A stretch of DNA of 64,000 bases from Portunus trituberculatus (Eukaryota > Arthropoda > Malacostraca > Decapoda > Portunidae). Below the pieces are notes generated by a model. It was not told the origin of the DNA, did not search any database, and saw nothing but the letters and a program-made list of their open reading frames with translations. The first letter of the stretch is position 1. Every line of letters starts with the position of its first letter. Where the stretch lies: assembly GCF_017591435.1 (NCBI RefSeq), contig NC_059256.1, positions 4,603,219 through 4,667,218 of the forward strand, given 5' to 3'. Both the position numbers and the translations under genes were made by a program. Below, in pieces: positions 21,665 through 34,203 of this stretch.

Positions 21665-22708
21665 TGTTTACCTAGTAGTATTGTACACGGTTCGAGCGGG
21701 CCTCGTAGCGTCCTGTCTCCATGTCTCCACTTTTTTCCTTAAAGTTATGCACATTATGTGGTGTAACAACTTCACCGCTCAATGCATTCCACTTTTTCAC
21801 CGTTCTATGAGGAAAACTATTTTCCAGTATCCTTGACACACTGCCTCATCCTGATTTTCTTTATTTTCTTTACATGTCCTCTTGTCCTTCCATCTTCTGT
21901 CAGTCACCAGCACTAGGTCTTCCTTGTCTATTTTGTTCAATGCCATTGACTATCTTGTACATTGTTATTAGGTCCCCTCATTCTCTTCTATCTTGAAAGG
22001 TTGGCAGTCACATTTCCTTCAGCCATTCTTTGTATATTAGGTCCTTTAGTTCTGGCACCATCTTTTAGCAATCTTCTGTATCTGTTCTAATCTTCTCATA
22101 TCCTTTTCAGAACTCGTGGAGACCACACCACAGCTGCATATTCCAGCCTTGGGCGTATCATGCTTGTGATGATTTTTTTCATCATATCTTTGTCCATGAA
22201 TTGAAATGTCATTCTTATATTTGTCAACATTTTACATGATAATCCAAATATCTTGCCTATGTGTTTTTTGGGTTCAGATTTTCCTGTATAATCACTCCCA
22301 GATCTTTTTCCTTTTTAGTCTTCATTATTTGTTCCTTATCCATCAGGTAGTTCCATACCGGTCTTCTCTTACTCTTTCTTAGTTCCATTACGTGACATTT
22401 CTTGGCATTAAACTCCAATTTCCACTTCCTGCTCCATTCATAGATCTTGTTTTACATCTTCCTGTAACAGCAAAACGTCCTCCCTGGTTTTGATAACTCT
22501 TAGCAGCTTTTCATCATCAGCAAATAGATTAATATAACTGTTTACCTCATTGTGAATGTCATTTACATAAATCTGGAACATAATGGGGGCTAACACTGAC
22601 TCTTGTGGCACTCCACTAGTTACTTTAAATATCGGTATTACCTTGGCTGTCTTCCATTCTAGTGGAACTTTCACTTCATTTAGTGAACTTGTAATTATTT
22701 CCCAAATT

Positions 22709-22710
<2 letters not shown>
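21665..22710 (-). mobile_element. CR1-like LINE family C, with internal deletion
   Basis: Minus strand. The 3' end (TTTACCTAGTAGTATTGTAC on plus) lies next to the candidate exon. Coding remnants include VPLEWKTAKVIPIFK joined directly to SGVPQESVLAP, so the middle of the RT domain is missing, then FADDEKL. Several frameshifts. The 5' side abuts (TG)n at 22711. A shorter copy lies at 33860-34153. Confidence 0.85.

Positions 22711-22782
<72 letters not shown>
22711..22782. repeat. (TG)n microsatellite between LINE C and LINE B
   Basis: About 36 TG units forming the only sequence between the two LINE bodies. Confidence 0.95.
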
Positions 22783-22786
<4 letters not shown>

Positions 22787-25264
22787 CCTAATTGTTGCAG
22801 CCCTCTGTACTTTCTCTAGTTTCCTTATGTGTTTCTTTAAGTTCGGAGCCCACTGTATTGTTGCATATTCAAGCCTCGGTCTTATCATTGCAGTAATTAT
22901 TTTCTTCATCATTTCTTCATCTAAATATACGAACGCCACTCTTATGTTCTTCAATAAGTTCAATACTTCTCCAATTATTTTGTTTATATGTCTCTCTGGC
23001 GATAGGTCATTGGTAATTGTCACCCCAAGGTCTTTTTCTTCATGACTGGTTTTTATGTCTTCATTTCCTATCTTGTACATACTCCTGATTCTTCTTTCAC
23101 TCTTGCCAAACTCAAATTTCTTGCATTTTGTCGTGTTGAACTCCATTTGCCATGTACAGCTCCATTTCCATATTCTGTCCAAGTCTTCCTGGAGTAGTTT
23201 GCAATCTTTGTCACATCTCACTTTTCTTAACAATTTTGCATCGTCTGCAAATAGGCTCACATAACTGGACACCCCATCCACCATGTCATTTATGTAGACC
23301 GCGAACATTACTGGTGCCAACACTGATCCCTGTGGAACTCCACTCTCCACCAAGCCCCATTCTGATGGTCTGTCCTTAATTATTGTTCTCATTTCTCTTC
23401 CTACCAAAAAGTCTTTCATCCATTTTAGTAAACTGCCATGCACTCCTCCTACCATTTCAAGTTTCCAGATCAGTCTCCGGTGTGGTACCTTATCAAAGGC
23501 CTTTTTTAAATCCAGATATATTCCATCAGCCCAACCATCTCTTTCCTGTATTACATCTATCACCCTCGAATAGTAACATATCAGGTTTGTCGTGCATGAA
23601 CGCCCTTTTCTAAAACCAAATTGACACTCACAAAGTATGTCATTTTTCTCCAAGAAGTCTGTCCATCTATTCTTCACCACCCTCTCACACATCTTAGCTA
23701 CCACACTTGTAAGTGACACTGGTCTATAGTTCAATGGGTCTCTCTTGTTACCTGATTTATAAATTGGGACAATGTTAGCTCTTTTCCAGTCTTGGGGCAC
23801 TACACCTTCCCTTAATGAGGCATCAATTACTTCACAAACTTTTTCTGCCAGTTGCTCCTGCATTCTCTTAAAATCCATCCTGATACCCCATCAGGTCCCA
23901 CAGCTTTTCTCACTTCTAAACTCCCCATCATATTCTTGATCTCCTCCACAGTTACTTGAAACTCCTTCATAATCCCTTTCTGTTCCATTACCAGTGGTTT
24001 GTCAAAAGCAGTCTCCTTTGTGAATACCTTTCGAAAGCATCCATTCATAGCCTCTGCCATTTCCCTGGGATCCTCACTGCATACTCCATTTACTTCTAAA
24101 CTTTCAATACTTTCTCTATTTTTGATGATGTTGTTCACATGTCTGTAAAAAAGCCTTGGTTGGTCTTTACATTTATCAATTATATCCTTTTCTTGTTTCT
24201 TTCTTTCTTCTCTTCTAATCAACACATATTCATTTCTTGCTCTTTTGTAACTTTCCCACTGCTTAATCCGTCTTTTCCTTCTCCACCTCTTCCATGCATC
24301 CTCTTTTCTTGTTCTAGCCTTTTCACATCTATCGTTAAACCAGTCCTGCTTTCCAACTTCTCTATGTTGTCTTATTGGTACAAATTTGTTCTCACCTTCT
24401 TTGTATATTTTATAAATTCCTTCCACTTTTCATTTGCTCCTTAGCACTCTTGAATTTCATCCAATTTGTCTCTTGAAAGAATTTCTTTAGGTTTCCAAAA
24501 TCTGTCTTGGCATAATTCCATCTTCCCACTTTATATTCTTCATTTCTTCTAGATTTCTCTTCATCTATCACCTTGAACTCCAAAACTGCATGATCACTCT
24601 TTGCTAAAGGGCACTCCACCATCATCTCCTCAATGACCATTGGCTCTGTACTAAAGACCAAGTCCAGTCTTGACGATGCTCCCTCTCCTCCAAACCTAGT
24701 ATCTTCTTTGACCCACTGAGTTAACACATTTTCCATTGCCAGTGTCAATAGTGTATTTCCCATGTTGTCTCTGATCCTTCCATTGACCAGTCCTCCCAAC
24801 ACACCTCTTTACAATTAAAATCTCCCATCATTATAGTTCGTTCACAGCCACCCAACATTTCTTCCAGACATGTTCCTGTATCACTTATCATTTCTTCATA
24901 TTCCTGTACTGACCATGCATTTGTCTTAGGTGGTACGTACACCACTATGTAGTGCCTCTTTTTCCTTCATTAGTTTCTGCTCTGATCTTTAGCACTTCTG
25001 CCTTTCCCATACCTTCTTTCACTTGATCCACCTTTATATCTTTTTAACCAGCAACATCACTCCTCCTCCCATCTTACCTACTCTATTTCTTTTCCAAACA
25101 TTATATTTCCCTTCTCCAACCATCATCAGGTCTTCTCCCTCTCTCAGTTTTGTTTCAGTAAGACCCACAATATCTGGGTTCTTGTCCCTCAAGTAATCGT
25201 TGAGTTCTAAAATCCCCGATATCACTCCATTTATGTTGGAATACATTACATTCCGCTCATACGT

Positions 25265-25267
<3 letters not shown>
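22783..25267 (-). mobile_element. CR1-like LINE family B, copy 2 (endonuclease + RT)
   Basis: Minus strand. Endonuclease: TETKL near 25160, MMGDFNCKEVC near 24820, KSDHAVLEF near 24590. RT: NYRPVSLTSV, QFGFRKGRS, YLDLKKAFDKVPH, GVPQGSVLAPVMF, FADDAKL, KDLGVTI, IRPRLEYA, mostly in one open stretch at 22676-23878. The C-terminal segment after VQRAAT is absent and replaced by (AC)n. Both ends abut (TG)n. Frameshifts separate the endonuclease from the RT. Confidence 0.92.

Positions 25268-25337
<70 letters not shown>
25268..25337. repeat. (GT)n microsatellite between LINE B and LINE D
   Basis: About 35 GT units forming the whole junction. Confidence 0.95.
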
Positions 25338-25338
<1 letters not shown>

Positions 25339-26800
25339 TCACCTATTTGTAATTTTACAGGGCCTGGGTATTATACTCGTGTGGCCCTGTCTCCATATCT
25401 ACACACATCCAACTTTCCTTTAAAACTATGCACACTCCTCGCTGACACCACCTCCTCAATCAAACCATTCCACACCTCCACACATCTTTGTGGGAAACTA
25501 TATTTCTTCACATCCTTCAAGCATATTCCCTTGGCTATCTTTTTACTATGCGATCTCGTAGTTCTATTTAATTTTTCCTCTCTCAACATCATTTGCTCAT
25601 TATCCACTTCATCCAGTCCGTTCAACAGTTTATTAACCTGTATTAAATGTCCTCTTTCTCTTCTTTGTTCCAAGGTAAGCAAATTCATTTCTTTTAATCT
25701 CTCCTCATAGGTCATTTCTGCCAATTCCGGAACCATTTTTGTTGCCATTCTCTGCAATTTCTCCAACTTCCTTATATGCTTCTTTTTATAAGGGGACCAA
25801 ACCACTCCAGCATATTCCAATCTTGGTCTGATTACCGTACTAATTAATTTCATCATATCTTTATCCATATAATGGAAGGCTAATCCAATATTTTTTATCA
25901 AATTATACGTGTCTCCAAACATCTTATCAATATGAGCCTCAAACTGCCCATGGTCTTGTATTATCACTCCCAAATCCTTTTCCTTGTCCACCTTTTTCAA
26001 CACTACTTCTTCACCCATCTTATATGACCCTCTTGGCCGTCTTCCACTCTTCCCCATCTCCATCACATGACTTTTGCTCAGATTAAATTCCATTTGCCAC
26101 CTCTTGCTCCACTCCCAAATCTTATCCAGATCTGCCTGTAAAATTTCACAATCTTCTTCACTCTTCACACACCTACACAACTTCGCATCATCCGCAAACA
26201 AATTAATATAACTGTTTACTCCTCTGGCATGTCATTAATATATACAAGGAAAAGTATTGGTGCCAGCACTGAGCCTTGTGGGACTCCACTCTCCACCACC
26301 AACCAGTCCGACTTTGCATCCCTTATTACCGTTCTCATCTCCTCCATCTCAAGTAGTTTTCCATCCACTTTAACACTTTTCCTTTCAGTCCTCCATAAAT
26401 CTCTAATTTCCATAGCAGTCTCATGTGAGGTACCTTGTCAAAAGCTTTCTCTAAATCCAAATATACACAGTCCATCCATCCCTCTCTCTCTTGTATTTTG
26501 TCAACCACTCTTGAATAAAAGCTCAGTAGATTTGTTACACATGACCTCCCTTTCCTAAAGCCAAATTGATGATCCGATAATAACTTATGATCCTCCAGGA
26601 ACCGTATCCAATATTTCTTTATCACCCTCTCACAAATCTTACCGACCACACTTATTAGAGACACAGGTCTATAGTTAAGAGGCTCTTCCTTACTGCCTCC
26701 CTTATAAATGGGCACCACTTCAGCTCTTTTCCACTCTACTGGTACTTCCCCTGTTTCTAATGAACACCTTATAATATCATATAATGGATCAATCAATCCT

Positions 26801-26804
<4 letters not shown>
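25338..26804 (-). mobile_element. CR1-like LINE family D (RT and C-terminus)
   Basis: Minus strand. NYRPVSLISVVGKI, HQFGFRKGRS, YLDLEKAFDKVPH, GVPQGSVLAP, FADDAKLCR, KDLGVII, RPRLEYAGVVW, then MTYEERLKEMNLLTLEQRR. Related to family A but distinct. One frameshift near 26210-26340 splits the frame. 3' tail (AC)n, 5' truncation at (TG)n. Partial copy at 36781-37888. Confidence 0.9.

Positions 26805-26859
<55 letters not shown>
26805..26859. repeat. (TG)n microsatellite between LINE D and LINE E
   Basis: About 27 TG units forming the junction. Confidence 0.95.
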
Positions 26860-26861
<2 letters not shown>

Positions 26862-27713
26862 TTTACAGGAGGGGAGCCTATGGTGGTGGTGTCCCGTCTG
26901 TGTATCTCACAGTGTCTAATTTAGTGTTGAAGTGGTGGTGGTGGTGGACTTTGCACACATCATCTCTGTCCAGTCCGTTCTATATATCTATCACTCTATG
27001 GGGGAAGAGCTGTTTTTCTTGGAAGTCTCTTCTGTAGTTGTCTTTTGTGAGTTTCAGTCCATGTCCTCTTGTGTCCCTCTTCAGCAGGTCCATCCTATCA
27101 GGAAGCTCCATATTATTCATTATTCTGTAGATGGTCAACAGGTGGCCTCTTTCTCTTTTTTGCTGCAGTGTTGGTCAGTCCAGTGTCTCCAGTCTCATTC
27201 ATACGTAAGAGCCGACAAGGTTGGAGCCAGTTTGGTGGCCGCTCTTTGTAGCCTTTCAATTTTGGTGATATTCTTCCTGGTGTGAGGTGACCACAGTACT
27301 GCTGCATACTTTACTTCAGTCGTGGTCTGATCAAGGATGCCAATAACTTTTTCACCCTATCTTCATTAATATATGTGAATGCAATGGTAATATTTTTCAG
27401 TAAGTTGTAGGTCTCACCAACAATTTGATTGATATGTTTATTGAGAGAAATTTCCTTTGTTATGAGAACTCCCAGGTCCTTTTTACTTTCCACCTTCTTA
27501 ATCTTCTCTTCTTCAAGTTTGTATTGTCTTGTTATCCTATTTTTGCTCTCCCCAAATTCCATTATGCTACATTTGTTAATGTTGAATTCCATCTCCATCT
27601 TTTGCTCCATTCCCATTGTCTATCTAATTCCTGCTGTAGAGTTCCACCATCATCGTGCAAGCCAACTTTCTTCAAAAGTTTTGTGTCGTCTGCAAAGAAA
27701 TTCGTGTAGCTTT
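26860..27713 (-). mobile_element. CR1-like LINE family E, 3' part
   Basis: Minus strand. Encodes MEMEFNINKCSIMEFGESK, KDLGVLITKEISLNKHIN and LIRPRLK, the RT thumb region, then a decayed C-terminus and a 3' UTR beginning GTATTTTACAGG on plus. 5'-truncated near 27713. Confidence 0.8.
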
Positions 27714-28995
27714 AAATTGTGTATGGGTGACTTTTGACGTGCCGGAACGCATTCCTTACTATTACATGATGTAATGGGTTCGGTATACGGTAATTTTGAT
27801 TTACGCTAAGGTTTTCAGAAACGCATATGTACCGTATAATGAGGACTTACTGTATATTGTTATGATATTGTATTGATTTCAGCTTCAATATGGCCTGTGA
27901 AGGAAAAGGTATGTAATCTATTTTGTGTATAGCATGTTTATTGTTAAGTCGTCGTTTGTTAGTGTGTCGTGCATGAATACTTTTTTTCAAGCTAACAATT
28001 AGTCGTATGTTGTATCTATGGTGGTGTTTGCTTGATTTAGGTTTAGCCAATACTAAAGTGTGCTTATTGTGTTGTAGTACAGTTTTGTGCATGAGAAGTG
28101 AATGTTATTACCTTTAGGTTTTCCTATTACACTTGTGTGTAGTTTGTATTGCTTTGCTTTGCCTCACTGATTATATTCATATCCTTGACCAAATAGACTT
28201 TATTGCCAGTCTAACTGGTTTTCATGAATGGAAAGACAATGGTATGATTTTTTGTTCTGAATTGAAACGTTTGTTTGCATTGATGTAGGATACCTAGCTA
28301 TGTGTTCAAATGTTTAATGTATATTTGACTTGCTGGTGTGACGTCTCTGCTTTCCATACTCTTTAGTGATATTTTGGCTGTAGCTAGGGCTTACAAACAC
28401 GTGGGTCTTCCCACAAAACCACCCCCACCTGCTTCTAGGTGCTTAAACATGCATCTTTTATTTTGTAACTTTGAATGGTGATATGCTTATTGTGTTAGTT
28501 TCAACGCTGATATATAATGCTAATAATGTCTGAGGTCTGTGGTAATGGTGTATGCTATGTTGTGGCATCTTGCATAGTACTTGATGTGATCAACTATGTA
28601 GCTTTTGTCTGCATGTACACCAATTTACTTTTCTCTGTATATATACCTTACTTCTTTTGCTTGTTACATTTATTGTGTATTCTTCAAAAAACTGAAATTC
28701 ACTCAACATGCTGCATGTGTTCCATTATAATCATTAGTGACTCAAATATTTTCTGTTCTGTGAAACTAAGCCCTCTTACACGTCATTCCTACCCATTATC
28801 CTGATAATTACTCAAATGTCAATTTTTCACTGCTTAACTTTTTCACTCTTTTTCAAAGTAATCCCTTTGGAAGAGAATTAAACATGAAATAAAGACACAA
28901 ATAAACCATTGTTTTTTTTCTGCTACCTTTATTATAAGTGTTGACTCAACACACTACAAAAGTACATACACACATACTGTGTATGTACCTTTGGG
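27714..28995. other. AT-rich sequence, no gene seen
   Basis: Unique-looking AT-rich sequence. GTACCGTATAATGAGGACTT near 27829 resembles a DNA-transposon terminus but no partner end was identified. No supported ORF. Confidence 0.6.
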
Positions 28996-29277
28996 CATGT
29001 GTATATTGGACTAAGGACTCCACTCTGGTTTTTCAAGCTCAAGAACTTCCTCAGAGGAGACTGCACCTTGAAACCAAACCTGTGCTGTTCTCTTGTACAA
29101 ATAGTCCCTGATCCATCCTAATAATCTACCTTTTACACCTTTGAGAATGAGTTCCTCCATAATAACATCTTTGTTGGCCCTGTCGAAGGCACCCTTGAGA
29201 TCAACGAAACCTCTAAGGCTAGTATTAACGCCATGGCCACTAGGTATACGATAAAGGAAGATTAGAACATGAAATTT
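28996..29277 (-). mobile_element. Non-LTR RT fragment (motif A region)
   Basis: The minus strand encodes SGHGVNTSLRGFVDLKGAFD, then RANKDVIMEELILKGVKG and LLGWIRDYL, the RT motif A region of a LINE unlike families A-E. It lies head-to-head with the plus-strand fragment that starts at 29278. Confidence 0.75.
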
Positions 29278-30135
29278 TGAAAGCAATGTTTAGAAGCAAG
29301 AAATAGGGCAAATAAGATCCTGGGTTTTATAAATAGAAATGTTAGTTATAAAAGTAAGGAAGTGGTGCGTAGCTTATATAATTCCTATGTTAGGACCCAT
29401 TTAGAGTATTGCATACAGGCCTGGTCACCCCATTATAGGCAGGATATCAATATGTTAGAAGCAGTTCAGAGAGGAGCAACTAGGATGATACCAGCATTAA
29501 AGTGCCTGGAGTATAGAGATAGATTAAAGGAATTAAACATGTTTTCATTTGAGAAGAGATGTACTATAAGAGGGGATATGATAGAGTTATTTAAAATGTT
29601 CTCAGATACAAACTACATAGATGTGAGATCTTTCTTTACCTTAGAGGAGGGAAGTAGGACTAGAAATCATGGCAGGAAGTTTAGAAAGCAAGGCTGCAGG
29701 TTAGATATAAGAAAATATTTCTTTAGTCATAGGGTGGTAGACTTCTGGAATGCATTGCCAGAGAGGGTTGTAAATAGCACTAGTTTGACAATGTTTAAAA
29801 CAGATTAGATAAGCACTTAAATTTATTAGATTTATAATTATGTATAGCGCTGCATGATAGTTTTTATAAGAAATTTACTATAGTTGAACAAGACATGATC
29901 CCCATGTATGGGGATCACAGATTGTAGAGGAATTCGCTGCAGGACTTAGCCCTATTAATGGGCCAAATATTTAAAATTAGTATATAATGTATTGTGTACT
30001 GTTAAATGTATCTTTAAGTACTGATGACGAGGTCGCTGTGCGACTGATACAGGATAACCTAGATGGGCCCTGGTGGCCCTTTGTTATCCTATTATTTATG
30101 TTATGTTATGTAATGTGTGGTAATGTCCTCCCCAC
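29278..30135 (+). mobile_element. CR1-like LINE 3' fragment with 3' UTR
   Basis: The plus strand reads ARNRANKILGFINRN, VVRSLYNSYVRTHLEYC, then MFSFEKRCTIRGDMIELFK and RKYFFSHRVVDFWNALPE to TAG near 29806, in one frame. About 320 bp of 3' UTR follow, with a tail TAAACTAAAACTAAAACC rather than (AC)n. It is 5'-truncated and lacks the RT catalytic motifs. Confidence 0.85.
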
Positions 30136-31010
30136 GGCTACTTGTATCCTTAAATAAACTAAAACTAAAACCATAATAACACTGAATATCCCACACATAA
30201 TTCCGTGATAATTTTCAAACACTGAGAATTGAACACATACAAGGACATAGTATTGGAACTGATAGCGGGGAAGGAGAAGAGAGTGAATTCTTAGAGAGCC
30301 ACAGCTGATGATGGCGTCGGTATATACCTCCCGCCAAGACACACGGTTGAGCTCACTTGCGTGCCGTTATATTTTCAGCCTGTATAGAGGTGACAGTGCC
30401 GTGACAGAGGTGGTGGAGGTTATTAATGCACCAAGGAACAGGTGTGTAAGGTGTGGCAGTGGTGTTGATAAGGGATTAGTGTGTAAGGAGGGAAAGAAGT
30501 GTGGTGTGTCGAGTGCACGTCTGCTCCATGTCAACAAACAGTGGTGATGATGGCCGTGTGGTGTTTGGTGTTGCTTATACACCCCATAAACACACTCAAA
30601 CACTCCGCAACATGTCCATATACGCCCAAACACCCACACATACAAAGTGAAGTGATGACATTCCCGACAGCACCAGCGGCGAGACAAGAGAGCAATGCAA
30701 CCCTTGACCACGACTCTCCACAACGCCTCACCATCATTTATTTCAGGTATTTCTAAGGCCACTCTCTTATTTGTAGGTTTTCTTTGCATATGAGAGTGAA
30801 AACAGGGCCCAAATGTTGAAAAGGTGATGGGTATATATAACGAGCAGCTGTCAGTATTACCAGCTATTATTTGCTTCTTTGACTCACCGTAAGCCAAACA
30901 TGTGTCAGAATGGAGCCACTACTATTGTACCATTGCATGTTCCCTAGCCAAGTTTTCTCGATGGGGCTTAATTTTGTTGTGGTGAGATAATAAATGCAAC
31001 ATAAGGATTA
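30136..31010. other. Mixed-composition sequence, no supported gene
   Basis: Short opposing frames (for example minus 30367-30897 and plus 30308-30547) share the same DNA and show no motif. A CACCCATAAACACACTC-like segment near 30580-30650 resembles the TGTTTGGG minisatellite family inverted. Confidence 0.5.
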
Positions 31011-32361
31011 TGGAGCCCGCCCTGCAGTGTTCCCGGACGTTACCTCCCGTCCGGCCCCGCCCTGTCCCCGAGCTCCACCCCTGTCCCCCCCGTGGCAACC
31101 TGCGGGTTCCAATACTTTTTTTGATATATTCTCTAAAAATAATATTACGCTTCCATGATGTGTTTTTATGGTTTCTCTAAATATTTCGTTGTGTTTGAAG
31201 TGTGTTCCGCGCCTGTGTTCGGTAAATATGTGGCGTTTAGTGGTGTTTTATAGCTTAAATAGGAGCTGCCATAACCGTCCAAATTTCCCATATCCTGATT
31301 TCAAGATTTTTATTTTGAGGTGTAACTGGGCCTTTATTTGATCAAAGAATCGTCTGTTCTTTTTTAAGCGTGAAATCAATCCATTGAGTGAAATATGTAG
31401 ACTTTGAAGTGGTGTTTTGTCCCGTTTAACGTAAGTTTTATTTTTTCGATTTTATTTGTTTACGTTTCTGTTTGACGGTCAAACTCATTGTAGAATGCCT
31501 TAAAAGAAAGCTCAGACTCTGTAGAATGTGTTAGAATACTCGCCAAGTGAAAATAGGTGGACTTTACAAGAGGTTTTAATGAGTTTAGAGTTTAATGGTT
31601 TTCTTTTACATAAATGCTCTTTCACGAGTTCACTCCTGGTTCTAGGTCAGTGTTAGATGCCTGAGAAGAGAGTTTATATTTTCTAATATTTTTCGAAAGA
31701 AATATAAAGTCGAAATGGCTGGACGTTTTGGCAGCGTTATAAGTGGAAATGTTTATATACATTTTATATACTTAATTTAGACAGTTTTTTAAAACTAGTT
31801 AACCAGGAGATGTTTTGATGTTTTGGATATTAATTAAAGTATCTATCAAGTCATAAAAAAGTAAGCATTCGGCCTTGGCTTCGTTTTTTCTTGAAGTCAT
31901 TTTTAAAATTATTTACGTAATTCAGCAGTCACCCCTGTTCCCGCGCTCTTGATGACGTCACAGCCAAGGTGTTGACTCATCATAGCCCAGGCCGGCGTCC
32001 CTCCCTCCCTACCGCCCAGTTCGTCGATATTTTGCCTAATATCTAGTGATTTCTATGTGTTTTCCCGTGTTTCTTGGCTCAGGTGTGTAGATATTAGTAG
32101 CAGAAGGAAGAAGGAAAGGTAAATAAAGGAGGGTGAGGAGGAAGGGAGGAATAAGTGGAGGAGCAGGCAAGCCACAATAGGTACTCTCCCTCCACTTCCT
32201 CAATATTTTGCCTAATATCTCGTGTTTTCTAAGTGTTTTGATGTGTTTCTAGGCTCAGGCGTGTAGATGGAAGCAGTAGAAGAAAGAAAAAAAGGAGGAG
32301 AACGAAGAAGAAAGGAAAAATGGAAGTGGAAGAAGAGGAGGAGCCAAGCCACAATATTTAG
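31011..32361 (+). promoter_or_regulatory. Possible promoter region with CRE, AP-1 site and duplicated 5' segment
   Basis: Two GC-rich islands (31015-31105 and 31925-32030). The second has a full CRE palindrome TGACGTCA (31953-31960) and TGACTCA (31973-31979). Downstream, a segment starting TATTTTGCCTAATATCT..GTGTTTCT.GGCTCAG is duplicated in tandem (about 32028-32150 and 32200-32361). The second copy ends CAATATTTAG|GTAAGTCC, a strong donor. It may be a 5' exon region of a gene, perhaps of the exon copy at 33393. No coding start is supported. Confidence 0.3.
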
Positions 32362-32399
32362 GTAAGTCCCCTTTTTAATGTTACCGTTCTTTATAACGC

Positions 32400-33008
<609 letters not shown>

Positions 33009-33859
33009 TATGTGTTTGTGTATTTACTTAGTTGTAGTTTTATAGTGCCTGGGCTTTACACAGGTGTGGCCCTGTCTCCATATCTACACTTATCCAATTT
33101 TTCTTTAAAACTTTGCACACCCGTTGGTGACACCACGTCTTCACCCAAACTATGCACACTCATTGCTGACATCACTTCTTCACCCAAACTGTTCCACGTC
33201 TCAACACATCTTTGCGGGAAACTATTTTTTAACATCTCTCAGACATCTTCTTTTCCTCAGGTTTTTACTATGCAATCTTGTTGTTTGAATGTGATATTCT
33301 TCTCTTAGTCTAACCTAACCTTGTAATTTTTTTATTTATTTATTTTTAACTAACCTAATCTAACCTAATCTAACCTAACCAAACGTTTGCAGGTCCACAG
33401 AAAACGACACGCCGATGTATTTTAAGTCAAGGACGGAGATTAAAACGGCCTTGAAAACACCACACCCGTTTTGTCCACCACCATCACCACCTTCTCCCAG
33501 ATCAAGGACAAGGTGTATTACACACACACATAAGGAAGAGATGCATGCAGTGTGTTTGGATGCATTTGGGTGTGTTTTGGGTCTGTTTGGGTGTGTTTTG
33601 AGTGTGTTTGGTGTGTTTTAGGGTTGTTGGGTGCATTTGGGGTGTTTTGGATGTGTATTGAGTGTGTTTAGATGTGTTTTAGTATGTTTGGGTGTATTTG
33701 AGTGTGTTTGGGTATGTTTGAGTGTGTTTGGGTGTGTTTTGAGTGTATTTCATGTGTTTTTGATGCATTTGAATGTGTTTTTGGATATTACAAGTGTTTG
33801 GGTGCAGTTTTGGGTGTGTTTGTGTTTCAGCATGTGTTATGATGCTAATGTATTTTAAG
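33009..33859. repeat. Segmental duplicate of 19673-20527
   Basis: 851 bp match 855 bp at locus 1 with only a few differences visible by eye, most of them single-base indels in short homopolymers or TTTA repeats. The block contains the LINE A tail (33019-33308), the CCTAA tract (33309-33392), the exon copy and the minisatellite. At 33859 the sequence jumps to LINE C sequence equivalent to position 22326 of locus 1. Confidence 0.92.
33393..33512 (+). pseudogene. Frameshifted copy of the candidate exon at 20059-20179
   Basis: Identical acceptor and donor context, but 120 nt instead of 121: one A is missing in the GAAAAAC run, which shifts the frame after TALK. The partner exon (21453 at locus 1) is absent here because of the 1.8-kb jump. 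The missing base could be a sequencing error. Confidence 0.6.
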
Positions 33860-34153
33860 TATTTGTTCCTTATCCATCAGGTAGTTCCATACTGGTCTTC
33901 TCTTACTCTTTCTTAGTTCCATTACGTGACATTTCTTGGCATTAAACTCCAATTTCCACTTCCTGCTCCATTCATAGATCTTGTTTATATCTTCCTGTTG
34001 TAACAGCAAAACGTCCTCCCTGGTTTTGATAACTCTTAGCAGCTTTGCATCATCAGCAAATAGATTAATATAACTGTTTACCCCATTGTGAATGTCGTTT
34101 ACATAAATCTGGAACATAATGGGGGCTAACACTGACCCTTGTTGCATTCTGCT
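33860..34153 (-). mobile_element. LINE family C fragment (locus 2)
   Basis: Minus strand. MQQGSVLAPIMFQIYVNDIH, FADDAKLLR and the KKCHVMELRKS block of family C. Its left edge is the duplication/deletion junction at 33859 and its right edge a decayed TG-rich segment (34155-34203). Confidence 0.85.
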
Positions 34154-34203
34154 GGTTACTTGTGTGTGTTTTGTGTGTTGTGTGTGTGTTTTGTTGTTTT
34201 GTC

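Noticed and set aside
30308..30897. Opposing frames of 79 and 176 residues
   Set aside because: They overlap on opposite strands, show no recognisable motif and have no splice or start context that favours either.
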